A stretch of DNA of 64,000 nucleotides from Piscibacillus sp052246295 (lineage in GTDB: Bacteria; Bacillota; Bacilli; Bacillales; Alkalibacillaceae), in the NCBI GenBank assembly GCA_052246295.1, contig JBQQCO010000007.1. One strand, written 5' to 3'. The position numbers and the translations under genes were made by a program. The first letter of the stretch is position 1, and the number at the start of each line of letters is the position of its first letter. This document shows, in pieces, positions 26,002-34,432 of the stretch. The notes under the pieces were generated by a model. The model had not been told where the DNA came from and made no database searches. It was given only the letters and a program-made list of their open reading frames with translations.

Positions 26002-26793
26002 TTAAATTATAAATTGGATAAAATGCAAAAATGGGACCATAAAGATTAAACTGTCAAAACGGTCCAATATGCCACCATGCCCTGGTAAAATATGCCCTGA
26101 ATCCTTAATGTCATAAATGCGTTTGAATGCAGATTGTATTAAATCTCCTATTTGAGCTAACAATGAGGCGAAGATGGAAACAACAATTACAACCCACATA
26201 TGTTCATGAATATCTAATGTAAGTTGAATAATGATCCCAATTATTACTGCACCAATTATTCCACCGAAAAAACCCTCTATAGTCTTCTTAGGGCTAATGA
26301 TTGGCCAGAGCTTATGTTTGCCAAAAGCTCGTCCTGCAAAATAAGCTCCAGAATCAGTAAACCATACAATCAATAACGCGTACAATAGAAACTCAAGACC
26401 CGCTAGTCTAGTTTCAATTACATAACCAAATCCTATTCCAACATATAAAGCTGATAATAAAACAAAAGATACATCATCAAATGAAAATCTGTTTTTAACT
26501 AGAACTGTATAAGCTAATAAAATAAATACAAGAGCATATAATATTTCCGTTTTTGTTAGTGGTATTACATCCAGTATATTAGTCATTTCACTACTTAATA
26601 GAAATAACCATAACAAAAGAATACCTACTAATGTAGGAAAAGATAATACTGATATTCTTTTCATATTCAAAAGTTCAAATAATCCTATAGTACCAATAAT
26701 ATAAATAAAAATTATAAATGGCCAACTTCCATAAAGGACAAATGGTAAAAATACAGCTAAACCAATAATTGCTGTTATAATCCTCGTCTTCAT
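26002..26793 (-). CDS. cdsA: Phosphatidate cytidylyltransferase
   Basis: CdsA makes CDP-diacylglycerol from phosphatidate and CTP for phospholipid synthesis. The 263-residue protein is highly hydrophobic, with about seven or eight membrane helices. The family signature spans SPKKTIEGFFGG, then GDLIQSAFKRIYDIKDSG, HILPGHGG and LDRFDSL near the C-terminus, with the metal-binding Asp residues. ATG 26793 has a modest GGTGTG ribosome site. It lies between uppS and dxr. Confidence 0.96.
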   Translation of the reverse strand: MKTRIITAIIGLAVFLPFVLYGSWPFIIFIYIIGTIGLFELLNMKRISVLSFPTLVGILLLWLFLLSSEMTNILDVIPLTKTEILYALVFILLAYTVLVKNRFSFDDVSFVLLSALYVGIGFGYVIETRLAGLEFLLYALLIVWFTDSGAYFAGRAFGKHKLWPIISPKKTIEGFFGGIIGAVIIGIIIQLTLDIHEHMWVVIVVSIFASLLAQIGDLIQSAFKRIYDIKDSGHILPGHGGILDRFDSLIFMVPFLHFIQFII

Positions 26794-26806
26794 TTTATAT
26801 CACACC

Positions 26807-27553
26807 TTATAGACCACCAAATCTTCTCTTTCGGTTTTGAAATTCAAGTATTGCTTCATCGAAAGCTTCATGATTAAATTCCGGCCAGAGCTTCTCTGTA
26901 AAATAAAATTCTGCATAAGCAACTTGCCATAATAGGTAATTACTTAATCTTTGTTCGCCACTCGTTCGTATGACAAGATCGGGGTCTGGTAATTGATTCG
27001 TGTATAAGTACTTTGATATAAGTTCTTCGTCTATATCATTAATATTAATTTTATCTGAATTAACATCTTGGCAAACATTCTTAACTGCATCCACAATTTC
27101 AGAACGACTACCATAATTTAATGCAAAGTTTAGAACTAATCCTGTATTGTTTTTAGTTTGATCAACGGAATATTGTACTGCCTTTTTTGTAAATTCAGGT
27201 AGGCCTTCGTAATGGCCGATCGTTGTAACCTTTACATTATTCTCAATTAATTCAGGTAAATATGTATCTAAAAATTGCGAAGGTAGCTTCATAATGAATT
27301 CTACCTCTTTAGGCGGGCGCTTCCAATTCTCCGTGGAAAAGGCATATAATGTTATTGCCTCAAGTTCAAGTTCAACTGCCCTTTCAACTACTTTTTTGAT
27401 TGTTTTCATTCCTTCTTTATGTCCAGCGAATCTTGGTAGTCCACGTTTTTTAGCCCATCTGCCATTACCATCCATGATAATCGCTACATGTTTAGGAACA
27501 TTGGTAGGGTCTAAACTAGTCATGTCTTGATTCTTTTTTGTCTTAAATTTCAT
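26807..27553 (-). CDS. uppS: Isoprenyl transferase (undecaprenyl diphosphate synthase)
   Basis: UppS extends farnesyl diphosphate with cis isoprene units to make the undecaprenyl carrier for cell-wall synthesis. The 248-residue protein carries the conserved HVAIIMDGNGRWAKKRGLPR, with catalytic Asp near 28, and the C-terminal RTSGEQRLSNYLLWQ. I chose ATG 27553, because GAGGG lies 6 nt upstream; the ATG at 27559 directly abuts that site. A terminator lies between frr and this gene, so expression may involve readthrough or an unseen promoter. Confidence 0.96.
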   Translation of the reverse strand: MKFKTKKNQDMTSLDPTNVPKHVAIIMDGNGRWAKKRGLPRFAGHKEGMKTIKKVVERAVELELEAITLYAFSTENWKRPPKEVEFIMKLPSQFLDTYLPELIENNVKVTTIGHYEGLPEFTKKAVQYSVDQTKNNTGLVLNFALNYGSRSEIVDAVKNVCQDVNSDKININDIDEELISKYLYTNQLPDPDLVIRTSGEQRLSNYLLWQVAYAEFYFTEKLWPEFNHEAFDEAILEFQNRKRRFGGL

Positions 27554-27578
27554 GTCCATCCCTCGCCAATAACTTAAG

Positions 27579-27610
27579 AAAAATTTAGCTTTCGCATGAT
27601 GCGAAAGCTA
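27579..27610 (-). terminator. Intrinsic terminator between frr and uppS
   Basis: TAGCTTTCGC pairs perfectly with GCGAAAGCTA (27610-27601 and 27595-27586) around a 5-nt loop, then AATTTTTC on the minus strand. It ends most transcripts after frr. No clear sigma-A promoter lies between it and uppS. Confidence 0.88.
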
Positions 27611-27654
27611 TTATTAATTATTATATCATGAAATGACTGAGTATATATCTACTT

Positions 27655-28212
27655 TTATACTTCAGTAATTTCTTTTTCTTTAGCTTCTAGTAGCTGGTCA
27701 ATCTCATCAATATGTTTGTCAGTTTCTTTCTGAACATCATCTTGATAAGAGCGTAATTCATCTTCTGTGATGTCGCCGTCTTTTTCAAGTTTTTTCAATT
27801 GATCATTAGCATCGCGGCGAATGTTACGAATTTGTACCCTTGCTTCTTCAGCATACTTCTTAGTTACTTTGACTAAATCCTTACGACGCTCTTCAGTTAA
27901 TGCCGGAATGCTGATACGAATGACATTACCGTCATTGTTTGGTGTTAGACCTAGATCTGCTTTTTGTATTCCTTTTTCAATATTCTCAATAGCAGATTTG
28001 TCAAATGGCGTTATGACTAGAAGTCTTGGTTCAGGAGCTGATACAGTTGCTAATTGGTTTAATGGAGTATTAGCTCCATAATATTCAACATAAACACTGT
28101 CTAAAATTGCAGGGTTTGCACGTCCTGCTCTTACTGTTGAAAGTTGCTTTGAGAAAGCTTGAACAGCTTTTTTCATCTTATCTCTGCACTCTTGAATAAC
28201 TGAATCACTCAT
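27655..28212 (-). CDS. frr: Ribosome recycling factor
   Basis: RRF splits post-termination ribosomes together with EF-G. The 185-residue protein matches family length and contains LSTVRAGRANPAILD near 25-40 and the terminal ALTEERRKDLVKV and RNIRRDAND segments. I chose ATG 28212 (MSDSVIQE), which gives the usual length; ATG 28218 is two codons earlier. The start overlaps the pyrH end by 8 nt. The order rpsB-tsf-pyrH-frr is widely conserved. Confidence 0.97.
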   Translation of the reverse strand: MSDSVIQECRDKMKKAVQAFSKQLSTVRAGRANPAILDSVYVEYYGANTPLNQLATVSAPEPRLLVITPFDKSAIENIEKGIQKADLGLTPNNDGNVIRISIPALTEERRKDLVKVTKKYAEEARVQIRNIRRDANDQLKKLEKDGDITEDELRSYQDDVQKETDKHIDEIDQLLEAKEKEITEV

Positions 28213-28939
28213 GATCATCTTTCCTCCTAATTATTGTTCCAATATTTTCTCCCGTTACAACTCTTTTAATATTTCCTTTGTCTAATATAGAGAATACTAT
28301 TAATGCAATATCATTGTCCATACATAATGAAGAAGCAGTTGAATCCATTACGCCTAACCCTTCGTTCAGAAGGTCTAAGTATGATAATTGATCATATTTA
28401 TATGCATTTGAATCGATTTGTGGGTCAGCATTATATACGCCATCAACATTATTCTTGGCCATTAGAATAACATCAGCTTCCATTTCTGCTGCCCTTAACG
28501 CAGCTGTCGTATCTGTTGAGAAGTACGGATTACCTGTTCCACCAGCAAAAATTACGACACGTTTTTTTTCTAAGTGGCGCATGGCTTTTCTACGAATATA
28601 TGGTTCCGCTACTTGGCGCATTTCAATTGATGTTTGAACACGAGTTGGAATATCTAGGTTTTCTAATCCATCTTGTAAAGCTAATGAATTCATAACTGTC
28701 GCAAGCATTCCCATATAATCTGCATTAGCGCGATCCATGCCTACTTCACTACCAATTTTACCACGCCACAGGTTACCTCCGCCAACAACAATTGCAATTT
28801 CTATGCCTAATTCATGTATTTCTTTAATTTGTTCTGCAATTGATTTAATAAACTTCGGGTCAATTCCATACCCTTTATCGCCACTTAATGCTTCACCGCT
28901 TAACTTTAGAACAATCCGATTATATCTTGCTTTAGACAT
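28205..28939 (-). CDS. pyrH: UMP kinase
   Basis: PyrH phosphorylates UMP to UDP and is often regulated by GTP and UTP. The 244-residue amino-acid-kinase-fold protein starts RIVLKLSGEALSG near residue 8 and has VVGGGNLWRG and the TGNPYFSTDTTAALRAAE motif. ATG 28939 follows GGAGGT; the longer ORF to 28963 has no good ribosome site. A terminator lies between it and tsf. Its 3' end overlaps frr. Confidence 0.97.
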   Translation of the reverse strand: MSKARYNRIVLKLSGEALSGDKGYGIDPKFIKSIAEQIKEIHELGIEIAIVVGGGNLWRGKIGSEVGMDRANADYMGMLATVMNSLALQDGLENLDIPTRVQTSIEMRQVAEPYIRRKAMRHLEKKRVVIFAGGTGNPYFSTDTTAALRAAEMEADVILMAKNNVDGVYNADPQIDSNAYKYDQLSYLDLLNEGLGVMDSTASSLCMDNDIALIVFSILDKGNIKRVVTGENIGTIIRRKDDHE

Positions 28940-28982
28940 ATTTACCTCCGTTATGTTCGCCATTATTAACTGTCTGTTCTTG

Positions 28983-29011
28983 AAAAATAGGAGACACTAT
29001 GTGTCCCCTAT
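28983..29011 (-). terminator. Intrinsic terminator between tsf and pyrH
   Basis: ATAGGGGACAC pairs with GTGTCTCCTAT with one G-T type mismatch (29011-29001 and 28997-28987), followed by TTTTC on the minus strand. It lies 15 nt past the tsf stop and would lower expression of pyrH and frr relative to tsf. Confidence 0.8.
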
Positions 29012-29025
29012 CTATCAGCAAAATA

Positions 29026-29910
29026 TTATTTATTGACTTGGTTCATAACCTCATCAACGAAGTTATCTTCACGCTTTTCCATTCCTTCGCCAACTTCATA
29101 ACGAACGAATGATTTAACCGTTGCACCATTAGATTCAACAAATTGTTTAACTTTCTGATCAGGGTCTTTAACAAATTCTTGTTCTAATAAGCAAATTTCT
29201 TCAAAGAACTTTCTTAAGCGACCTTCGACCATTTTTTCAACGATGTTTTCAGGTTTACCTTCATTAAGAGCTTGCTGTTTTAATACTTCACGCTCTTTGT
29301 TTACTTCTTCTTCAGGCACTTCATCACTTGAAACATAACGCGGGTTAACCGCAGCAACGTGCATTGCTACATCTTTAGCAACTGAAGCATCAGTTGTTCC
29401 TTCTAATAATGCTAAAACGCCAATACGTCCGCCCATGTGTAAGTATTCACCAAAAGCAGCATTGTCGTCTTTTTCAACTACTTCAAAGCGACGTAGAGAG
29501 ATTTTCTCACCAATTTTCGCAATTGCAGATTTGATGTAATGCTCAACTGTTTCTTCTCCACCGTTAAGGTTTTGCTCCATAGCTTCTTCAACAGTAGCAG
29601 GTTTGAACTTTAAGATATGTTGAGCTAAGTCGTTAAGTAACGTTTTGAACTGATCATTTTTTGCTACGAAGTCAGTTTCACTGTTCACTTCAATAATTAC
29701 AGCTGTGTTCCCTTCACTAATGATATGAGTAGAACCTTCAGCCGCTACACGGTCAGCTTTTTTAGCTGCTTTAGCCATACCTTTTTCACGTAGGTATTCA
29801 ACAGCTTTGTCTAAATCACCATCAGTTTCAGTAAGTGCTTTTTTACAATCCATCATGCCAGCACCAGTTTTTTCACGTAGTTCTTTTACCATTTTCGCTG
29901 TTACAGCCAT
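29026..29910 (-). CDS. tsf: Elongation factor Ts
   Basis: EF-Ts exchanges GDP on EF-Tu. The 294-residue protein starts with the UBA-like MVKELREKTGAGMMDCKKAL and has the core TDFVAKNDQFKTLL near residue 82. The C-terminal EICLLEQEFVKDPDQKVKQ region is typical. ATG 29910 follows AGGAGG. Terminators lie on both sides, between rpsB and tsf and between tsf and pyrH, so these transcripts can be tuned separately. Confidence 0.98.
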   Translation of the reverse strand: MAVTAKMVKELREKTGAGMMDCKKALTETDGDLDKAVEYLREKGMAKAAKKADRVAAEGSTHIISEGNTAVIIEVNSETDFVAKNDQFKTLLNDLAQHILKFKPATVEEAMEQNLNGGEETVEHYIKSAIAKIGEKISLRRFEVVEKDDNAAFGEYLHMGGRIGVLALLEGTTDASVAKDVAMHVAAVNPRYVSSDEVPEEEVNKEREVLKQQALNEGKPENIVEKMVEGRLRKFFEEICLLEQEFVKDPDQKVKQFVESNGATVKSFVRYEVGEGMEKREDNFVDEVMNQVNK

Positions 29911-29986
29911 ATGAATCCTCCTTAACCTAATTCTTTTTAGGCGTAAATTAATATAATAATCGCTATATGCAGCGATTTAATGCTTT

Positions 29987-30022
29987 AAAAAAGGTGATAA
30001 AAGGCTCAACCTCTTATCACCT
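29987..30022 (-). terminator. Intrinsic terminator after rpsB
   Basis: AGGTGATAAGAGG pairs with CCTTTTATCACCT around a 5-nt loop (with G-T pairing in the middle), followed by T5-6 on the minus strand. A second small hairpin of unknown role (AATCGCT with AGCGATT, 29958-29977) lies just downstream. Confidence 0.85.
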
Positions 30023-30029
30023 CACCTTT

Positions 30030-30782
30030 TTACTCTTGCACAGTTTCAGTTTCTTCTACTGTTTCTTCAGCAGGTTCTTCAGAAACGTCTTGAGTTGTTT
30101 CACCTTGTTTAACTTCTAAAATCGCATCCGCCATTTTAGATGTCATTAATTTAACAGCACGAATCGCGTCATCGTTAGCAGGGATTACGTAATCTACTTC
30201 ATCTGGATCACAGTTAGTATCAACCATTGCTACGATTGGAATATTTAATTTATGAGCTTCTGCTACTGCAATACGTTCTTTACGTGGGTCAACGATGAAT
30301 AATGCATCTGGTAAGCCATCCATATCCTTAACTCCACCTAAGAACTTCTCTAGACGTTCTTTTTCTTTAAGGATCATAACAACTTCTTTTTTCGGTAATA
30401 CATCAAATGTACCGTCTTCTTCCATACGCTCAATGTCCTTTAGACGATTTACACGTTTTTGGATTGTTTTGAAGTTTGTTAGTGTACCACCTAACCAACG
30501 TTGGTTAACATAGTACATGCCAGAACGAAGAGCTTCTTCTTTCACAGTATCTTGTGCTTGCTTCTTCGTACCAACGAATAATACAGTTCCTCCATCTTCA
30601 GCAACTTGCTTAATGAAGTTATATGCTTCATCAACCTTTTTAACAGTTTTTTGTAGGTCAATGATGTAAATGCCGTTACGCTCCGTGAAAATGTATTTTT
30701 TCATTTTAGGATTCCAACGGCGAGTTTGGTGTCCGAAATGAACACCTGCTTCAAGTAGTTGTTTCATTGAAATAACAGACAT
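30030..30782 (-). CDS. rpsB: 30S ribosomal protein S2
   Basis: S2 is needed late in 30S assembly. The 250-residue protein opens MSVISMKQLLEAGVHFGHQTRR and includes GGTLTNFKTI and FIVDPRKERIAVAEAH. An acidic tail of about 20 residues ends it (EEPAEETVEE), typical of Bacillaceae and longer in salt-adapted species. ATG 30782 follows AGGAGGAATT. A good sigma-A promoter lies 115 nt upstream, at the end of the fla/che operon. Confidence 0.98.
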   Translation of the reverse strand: MSVISMKQLLEAGVHFGHQTRRWNPKMKKYIFTERNGIYIIDLQKTVKKVDEAYNFIKQVAEDGGTVLFVGTKKQAQDTVKEEALRSGMYYVNQRWLGGTLTNFKTIQKRVNRLKDIERMEEDGTFDVLPKKEVVMILKEKERLEKFLGGVKDMDGLPDALFIVDPRKERIAVAEAHKLNIPIVAMVDTNCDPDEVDYVIPANDDAIRAVKLMTSKMADAILEVKQGETTQDVSEEPAEETVEETETVQE

Positions 30783-30896
30783 ACTTTTAATTCCTCCTAT
30801 GGTTTTATTCCTCCGCTTATTTCATAAATAAACCTGACTCAAATCAGTGAGCACCAAGATTCATTTCCATAAGCGTGTGTATTAACACCAAAAGTT

Positions 30897-30925
30897 AATA
30901 TATCATAACAATCGTATACAAGCAA
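30897..30925 (-). promoter_or_regulatory. Predicted sigma-A promoter of rpsB
   Basis: TTGCTT (30925-30920) and TATATT (30902-30897) are spaced 17 bp apart on the minus strand, with TGA directly before the -10 as an extended element. The -35 begins 4 nt past the swrB-like stop. A leader of about 110 nt would precede rpsB. Confidence 0.6.
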
Positions 30926-30928
30926 GGA

Positions 30929-31399
30929 TTATAAATGGATTTTTTGATGAAATTTAATCGTTAAATCAACTTCTGTATGACCCATATTTAATTTTTTCGC
31001 AATCTCATCAATTGTATACCCTTGATTATACAAATTTAGTATTTTAGATTCTACTGAAGGTGGTTCAAAGCGATCTTCTTGTTCTGTTATAAGATTCGTA
31101 GTATTGATCTCTATTTGCTGCTCTTTATTTTTTTCATGTTTAGACATGTTACTGTCATTTTTTTGCGAATTAGATATCGAGTTATTTGAGTCAGTTTTTG
31201 AGACTGAATGAATAAGTTTCTCGTTCTCATCTTTTAGTTCTAGAATATAAGAATTAAATAAGTCCTCAGTTTCTTTAACTCTACGCTCAAAGTTTTCATC
31301 TGTTTTTTGGTAATGTTGAATCTTTTGATATAGATATACAATGACAAAGAAAGTAATTCCGTGTAACAATAAACTTAACGTAATTAGAAAAGAGCTCAT
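30929..31399 (-). CDS. swrB: SwrB-like membrane-anchored swarming/flagellar protein
   Basis: The 156-residue protein has one N-terminal membrane helix (about 4-24), a coiled-coil segment (about 25-65), a polar Ser/Asn-rich linker, and a C-terminal helix-turn-helix-like module (about 115-150, LYNQGYTIDEIAKKLNMGHTEV). This layout, together with its place after sigD and before rpsB, matches SwrB (YlxL) of B. subtilis, which promotes the switch of the flagellar export apparatus and swarming. Sequence identity cannot be measured here, so the symbol rests on architecture and synteny. It is the last gene of the fla/che operon, and no terminator follows before the rpsB promoter. Confidence 0.65.
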   Translation of the reverse strand: MSSFLITLSLLLHGITFFVIVYLYQKIQHYQKTDENFERRVKETEDLFNSYILELKDENEKLIHSVSKTDSNNSISNSQKNDSNMSKHEKNKEQQIEINTTNLITEQEDRFEPPSVESKILNLYNQGYTIDEIAKKLNMGHTEVDLTIKFHQKIHL

Positions 31400-31419
31400 A
31401 TTACCCTTCCTTATTTTAT

Positions 31420-31680
31420 TTAGCCTCTTTGATCAACAGATTGGCCTAGGTATGGATGTCTTTGTTCTGAATTGGGTGTGGGTCCATTTCCTTGATCAGA
31501 AATTCTATTAAACGTATCTGCCTTTTGTACTTGACTCCTTTTTATTTGCTCTTCTGAATGACGAGCTTGTACAAGGTGGTTTTGCACGTTTTGTCCACGC
31601 TGACTTAACTGCTCTTGCATTTGTGCAGCATCTACCACTCTTGGTAATGCTACTTGTAACTCAACAGCCTTCCAACTCAC
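31420..31680 (-). CDS. Small conserved-looking protein of unknown function in the fla/che operon
   Basis: I do not recognise a named family. The 86-residue protein is hydrophilic and Gln-rich. It starts SWKAVELQVALPRVVDAAQ and continues with a helical QEQLSQRGQNVQN stretch and a basic centre, then a Pro/Gly/Gln-rich tail. No signal peptide or membrane segment is visible. I dimly recall similar short ALPR-type proteins near sigma-D/FapA genes in other Firmicutes, but cannot verify this. GTG 31680 is preferred as start (GAGGTG 6 nt upstream) over GTG 31689. Placement between fapA and swrB suggests a role in flagellar assembly or motility control. Confidence 0.6.
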   Translation of the reverse strand: MSWKAVELQVALPRVVDAAQMQEQLSQRGQNVQNHLVQARHSEEQIKRSQVQKADTFNRISDQGNGPTPNSEQRHPYLGQSVDQRG

Positions 31681-31711
31681 ATTAAACACCTCACAAAGTA
31701 ATAACCAAAGA

Positions 31712-33091
31712 TTAAATAGCTTCTATTTTAAAGTCATTTTCATCAAATAGAACAGAGACTTGCTTATACCCACTGTTAAATCGTTTTGAATATTTTCCTA
31801 CTGTAACCTCTACGTTTGGGTATAGCATACCATGAATTAATAACTTCATAAACTGCTTTTGATCATTCTCTTTTTGTAAATGTCGTTGTTGTTGAAGTAA
31901 TTCATCTAATCTATATTTCTTTTCATTTAATAGTTGATTCTGCTTTTCCAAAGTCAATTTTTCTTTTGGGTTTAAAGATGTTTTTTTATTTAAAGCGTCA
32001 CCCAAAGCCTTTAGTTTGAATAACTCATCCCCTAATTGCTTAATTTGTTGTACTGTTTTTAAGCGTTGGGTTCGATCATAATTGTTTTCGCCTAAAAAAA
32101 CTTGAGTTAATGTATGCATTCGGTTTCCAATGTCGCGGCAGACGATAAAAGACCCTGAAGAAATCGTCCCACCTATAATATGACCTTTCTGACAATAAAT
32201 AGAGTCTTTTGCTGTGACTTCACTATGTACAATTGACTGTTCTACTTTAATATATCGACCAGCAAAAACGCGTCCTTGATTAATATGATGGGTTACGAGG
32301 TCAACACCAGCTTGTATAAATCCTTTACCAACAGCTGATATACCTTCCTTAACGTAAATCGAGCCTCCTGCTGTCACATTGGCTCCTTCAACTAACCCGT
32401 GAATTGTCACATCACCTTTAGCATTGACGTTAAAACCTTCTGGAACATCACCTCTAATTAATACTGAACCATTAAAATCTATATTACCCGTCGTTAAGTC
32501 AAGAGTATTCGATACTTCATATAAAGGCAAAACTTTTAATTCATCATTTATTAAAGACACTTGGCCGAAATTAGTCGCATAAATACATTTTTGTTCTTCT
32601 ACCTCTGAAGTATTTTCTCCAGCCTTAATTTGAACGGCTTTCCCTTCTTTTGGTTGAATAGTTGTTCCGTAAACATTTTTACCGACTTTACCTTTTATTG
32701 GATCAAGAATTACAGCGATTAATTCCCCTGGGTCTACCATAGGTATTTTTATAACATTTTTAAAATCAATATCATCCTGCTCATCCAATTCCATTCTTAC
32801 AGAATGTTCAACTTTAAAATCAACACTCCCGTCTATGCCATCTTTTACTAAATCACCTTCAGCAATTAAAACAGGAAAGTTGACTTGACTAGGGTCCTCT
32901 AGGATTTCTTCAATTACACCTAAACGAATACCATATTGTATACCATAACCTTGTAACAATTCAGTCAAATCATGTTTGAAATTTGTGTTTTGTTCCAACA
33001 ACTGATTAAAGACTTCAAAATTAAGGACATGTAAATAGGCACACATTTGATCTTCAGAGATTTCCAATTGAAGGGCTTCTTTTAACTCCAA
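31712..33091 (-). CDS. FapA family (DUF342) protein
   Basis: The 459-residue protein belongs to the FapA/DUF342 family, often encoded beside motility or sigma-factor genes. Residues about 80-330 show the repeated short beta-strand and Gly pattern (FNVNAKGDVTIHGLVEGANV, AGGSIYVKEGISA) expected of a parallel beta-helix. A coiled-coil region (about 350-425) follows, rich in Lys, Leu, Gln and Glu. Some family members are polymer-forming proteins; in several species FapA influences flagellar or polar localisation. The TTG at 33091 has GGGGG 7 nt upstream. It lies between sigD and the unknown small protein, a position B. subtilis leaves without such a gene. Confidence 0.8.
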   Translation of the reverse strand: MELKEALQLEISEDQMCAYLHVLNFEVFNQLLEQNTNFKHDLTELLQGYGIQYGIRLGVIEEILEDPSQVNFPVLIAEGDLVKDGIDGSVDFKVEHSVRMELDEQDDIDFKNVIKIPMVDPGELIAVILDPIKGKVGKNVYGTTIQPKEGKAVQIKAGENTSEVEEQKCIYATNFGQVSLINDELKVLPLYEVSNTLDLTTGNIDFNGSVLIRGDVPEGFNVNAKGDVTIHGLVEGANVTAGGSIYVKEGISAVGKGFIQAGVDLVTHHINQGRVFAGRYIKVEQSIVHSEVTAKDSIYCQKGHIIGGTISSGSFIVCRDIGNRMHTLTQVFLGENNYDRTQRLKTVQQIKQLGDELFKLKALGDALNKKTSLNPKEKLTLEKQNQLLNEKKYRLDELLQQQRHLQKENDQKQFMKLLIHGMLYPNVEVTVGKYSKRFNSGYKQVSVLFDENDFKIEAI

Positions 33092-33131
33092 CGCTCTGCC
33101 CCCTTTCTAAAAACAATGCAGATTTACATAA

Positions 33132-33896
33132 TTAAATTACCAACAACTTATCTTTTAGTTTAGTAATAGCCTTACTGTGAATTTGTGAAATTCTCGATGT
33201 TGAAAGATCTAAAATATGACCAACTTCAGTTAAAGTTAAGTCTTCTTTGTAAAATAGACTAACGACCAACTGTTCTTTATCATTCAATTCCTTAATAGCT
33301 TCTGTTAATTCTTCAATTCGCTCTTTTTTTAATATCTCTTCATCAGGCGTCATTCCTTTAAGGTCAGGAACTGTATTCCTTAAGCTATCTCGTTGTTCTT
33401 CTGATTCATCATTCGTTTTTTCTTCAATTGATAACATGTTAGCAAATAACGTATCTTTAACAACTTCAGCTACTTCATCTTCATCCATACCAACATGCTT
33501 TGCAATCTCAGATAGATCAGGAGTTCTATTTAATTCTTGTTCCAATTGTTCGTATGCATTCTCAATAATTTTAGATTTATCACGAACTGTTCTTGGCAAC
33601 CAGTCTTCTTTCCTTAACCCATCAATTATTGCACCTTTAATACGAAATGAGGCATACGTATCAAACTTAAGGTCACGACTGGTATCGAATTTCTCAAGGG
33701 CATCAACTAGACCCATAAAGGCCAAACTTTTAACATCTTGACGATCAACATTTTGGGGTAGATGGGCAAACACACGATTAACTTGGTAATTAACGATAGG
33801 CATATAATATTCCACTAATTGATTACCAACATCTTGATCACGTTCCTGTTGCCACCTTTTCCATAATTCATTTAAAGAAGTGGTAGCATGTTTCAT
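33132..33896 (-). CDS. sigD: RNA polymerase sigma factor SigD (FliA-type)
   Basis: Sigma-D directs late flagellar, chemotaxis and autolysin genes. The 254-residue length equals that of B. subtilis SigD. Region 2 (DVKSLAFMGLVDALEKFD, TYASFRIKGAIIDGLRKEDW), region 3 and a region 4 HTH (LTLTEVGHILDLSTSRISQIHSKAI) are all present. ATG 33896 follows GGGGG. As in B. subtilis it lies near the 3' end of the long fla/che operon, where transcript abundance in that position affects the fraction of motile cells. Confidence 0.97.
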   Translation of the reverse strand: MKHATTSLNELWKRWQQERDQDVGNQLVEYYMPIVNYQVNRVFAHLPQNVDRQDVKSLAFMGLVDALEKFDTSRDLKFDTYASFRIKGAIIDGLRKEDWLPRTVRDKSKIIENAYEQLEQELNRTPDLSEIAKHVGMDEDEVAEVVKDTLFANMLSIEEKTNDESEEQRDSLRNTVPDLKGMTPDEEILKKERIEELTEAIKELNDKEQLVVSLFYKEDLTLTEVGHILDLSTSRISQIHSKAITKLKDKLLVI

Positions 33897-33935
33897 CGCA
33901 ATCCCCCATTTCTAATACTTCTTCATGCTCTGCTT

Positions 33936-34430
33936 TTAAATATAAGATACCCCTTGATAAACGGTTCTTATTTTCAATTCGAATGTATCCAGGTTAAATT
34001 CTATGGAACGACCATTATGACCACCGATATCTTTGGATACTAATGGAATACCGAGTTCTTTCAATAACGTTTCAATCGCTAAAACATTCTTTTGCCCAAT
34101 ATTTAACTTGTCTGATGATGTAGACTTAAACATTTGGGCCCCACCTGCCATTTTCGCCTTTAAATTAAACAAGTGACTTCCCTCTTTTTTTAACAAATCA
34201 ATCAAAGCATTAATCCCCGTATCTGCAAATTTTCCTTTTTTGAATTCTTCTTGACGTGTCATGCTTGAGTCAGGAAGCATGATATGTACTAATCCGGCTA
34301 CCTTCAAAACATCATCATATAAGACTAAACCGACGCAAGACCCAAGGCCAGAAGTTGAAATCAATTGTGATGTTCTGGCAATCTTCAAGTCAGCTATACC
34401 AACTTTAATTTGTTCTTGTATTTGATTCAT
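33936..34430 (-). CDS. cheD: Chemoreceptor glutamine deamidase CheD
   Basis: CheD deamidates receptor glutamines and, in Bacillus, associates with CheC and receptors. The 164-residue protein keeps the catalytic Cys32 in GLGSCVG, His49 in GLVHIMLPD and a candidate Thr26, with the GGAQMF and NVLAIETLLKELGIPL segments. ATG 34430 follows AGGAG, 2 nt after the cheC stop. Position between cheC and sigD is standard. Confidence 0.96.
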   Translation of the reverse strand: MNQIQEQIKVGIADLKIARTSQLISTSGLGSCVGLVLYDDVLKVAGLVHIMLPDSSMTRQEEFKKGKFADTGINALIDLLKKEGSHLFNLKAKMAGGAQMFKSTSSDKLNIGQKNVLAIETLLKELGIPLVSKDIGGHNGRSIEFNLDTFELKIRTVYQGVSYI

Positions 34431-34432
34431 GA

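Noticed and set aside
28205..28218. Possible frameshift between pyrH and frr
   Set aside because: The overlap is a normal 8-nt operon overlap; both proteins are complete with standard lengths.
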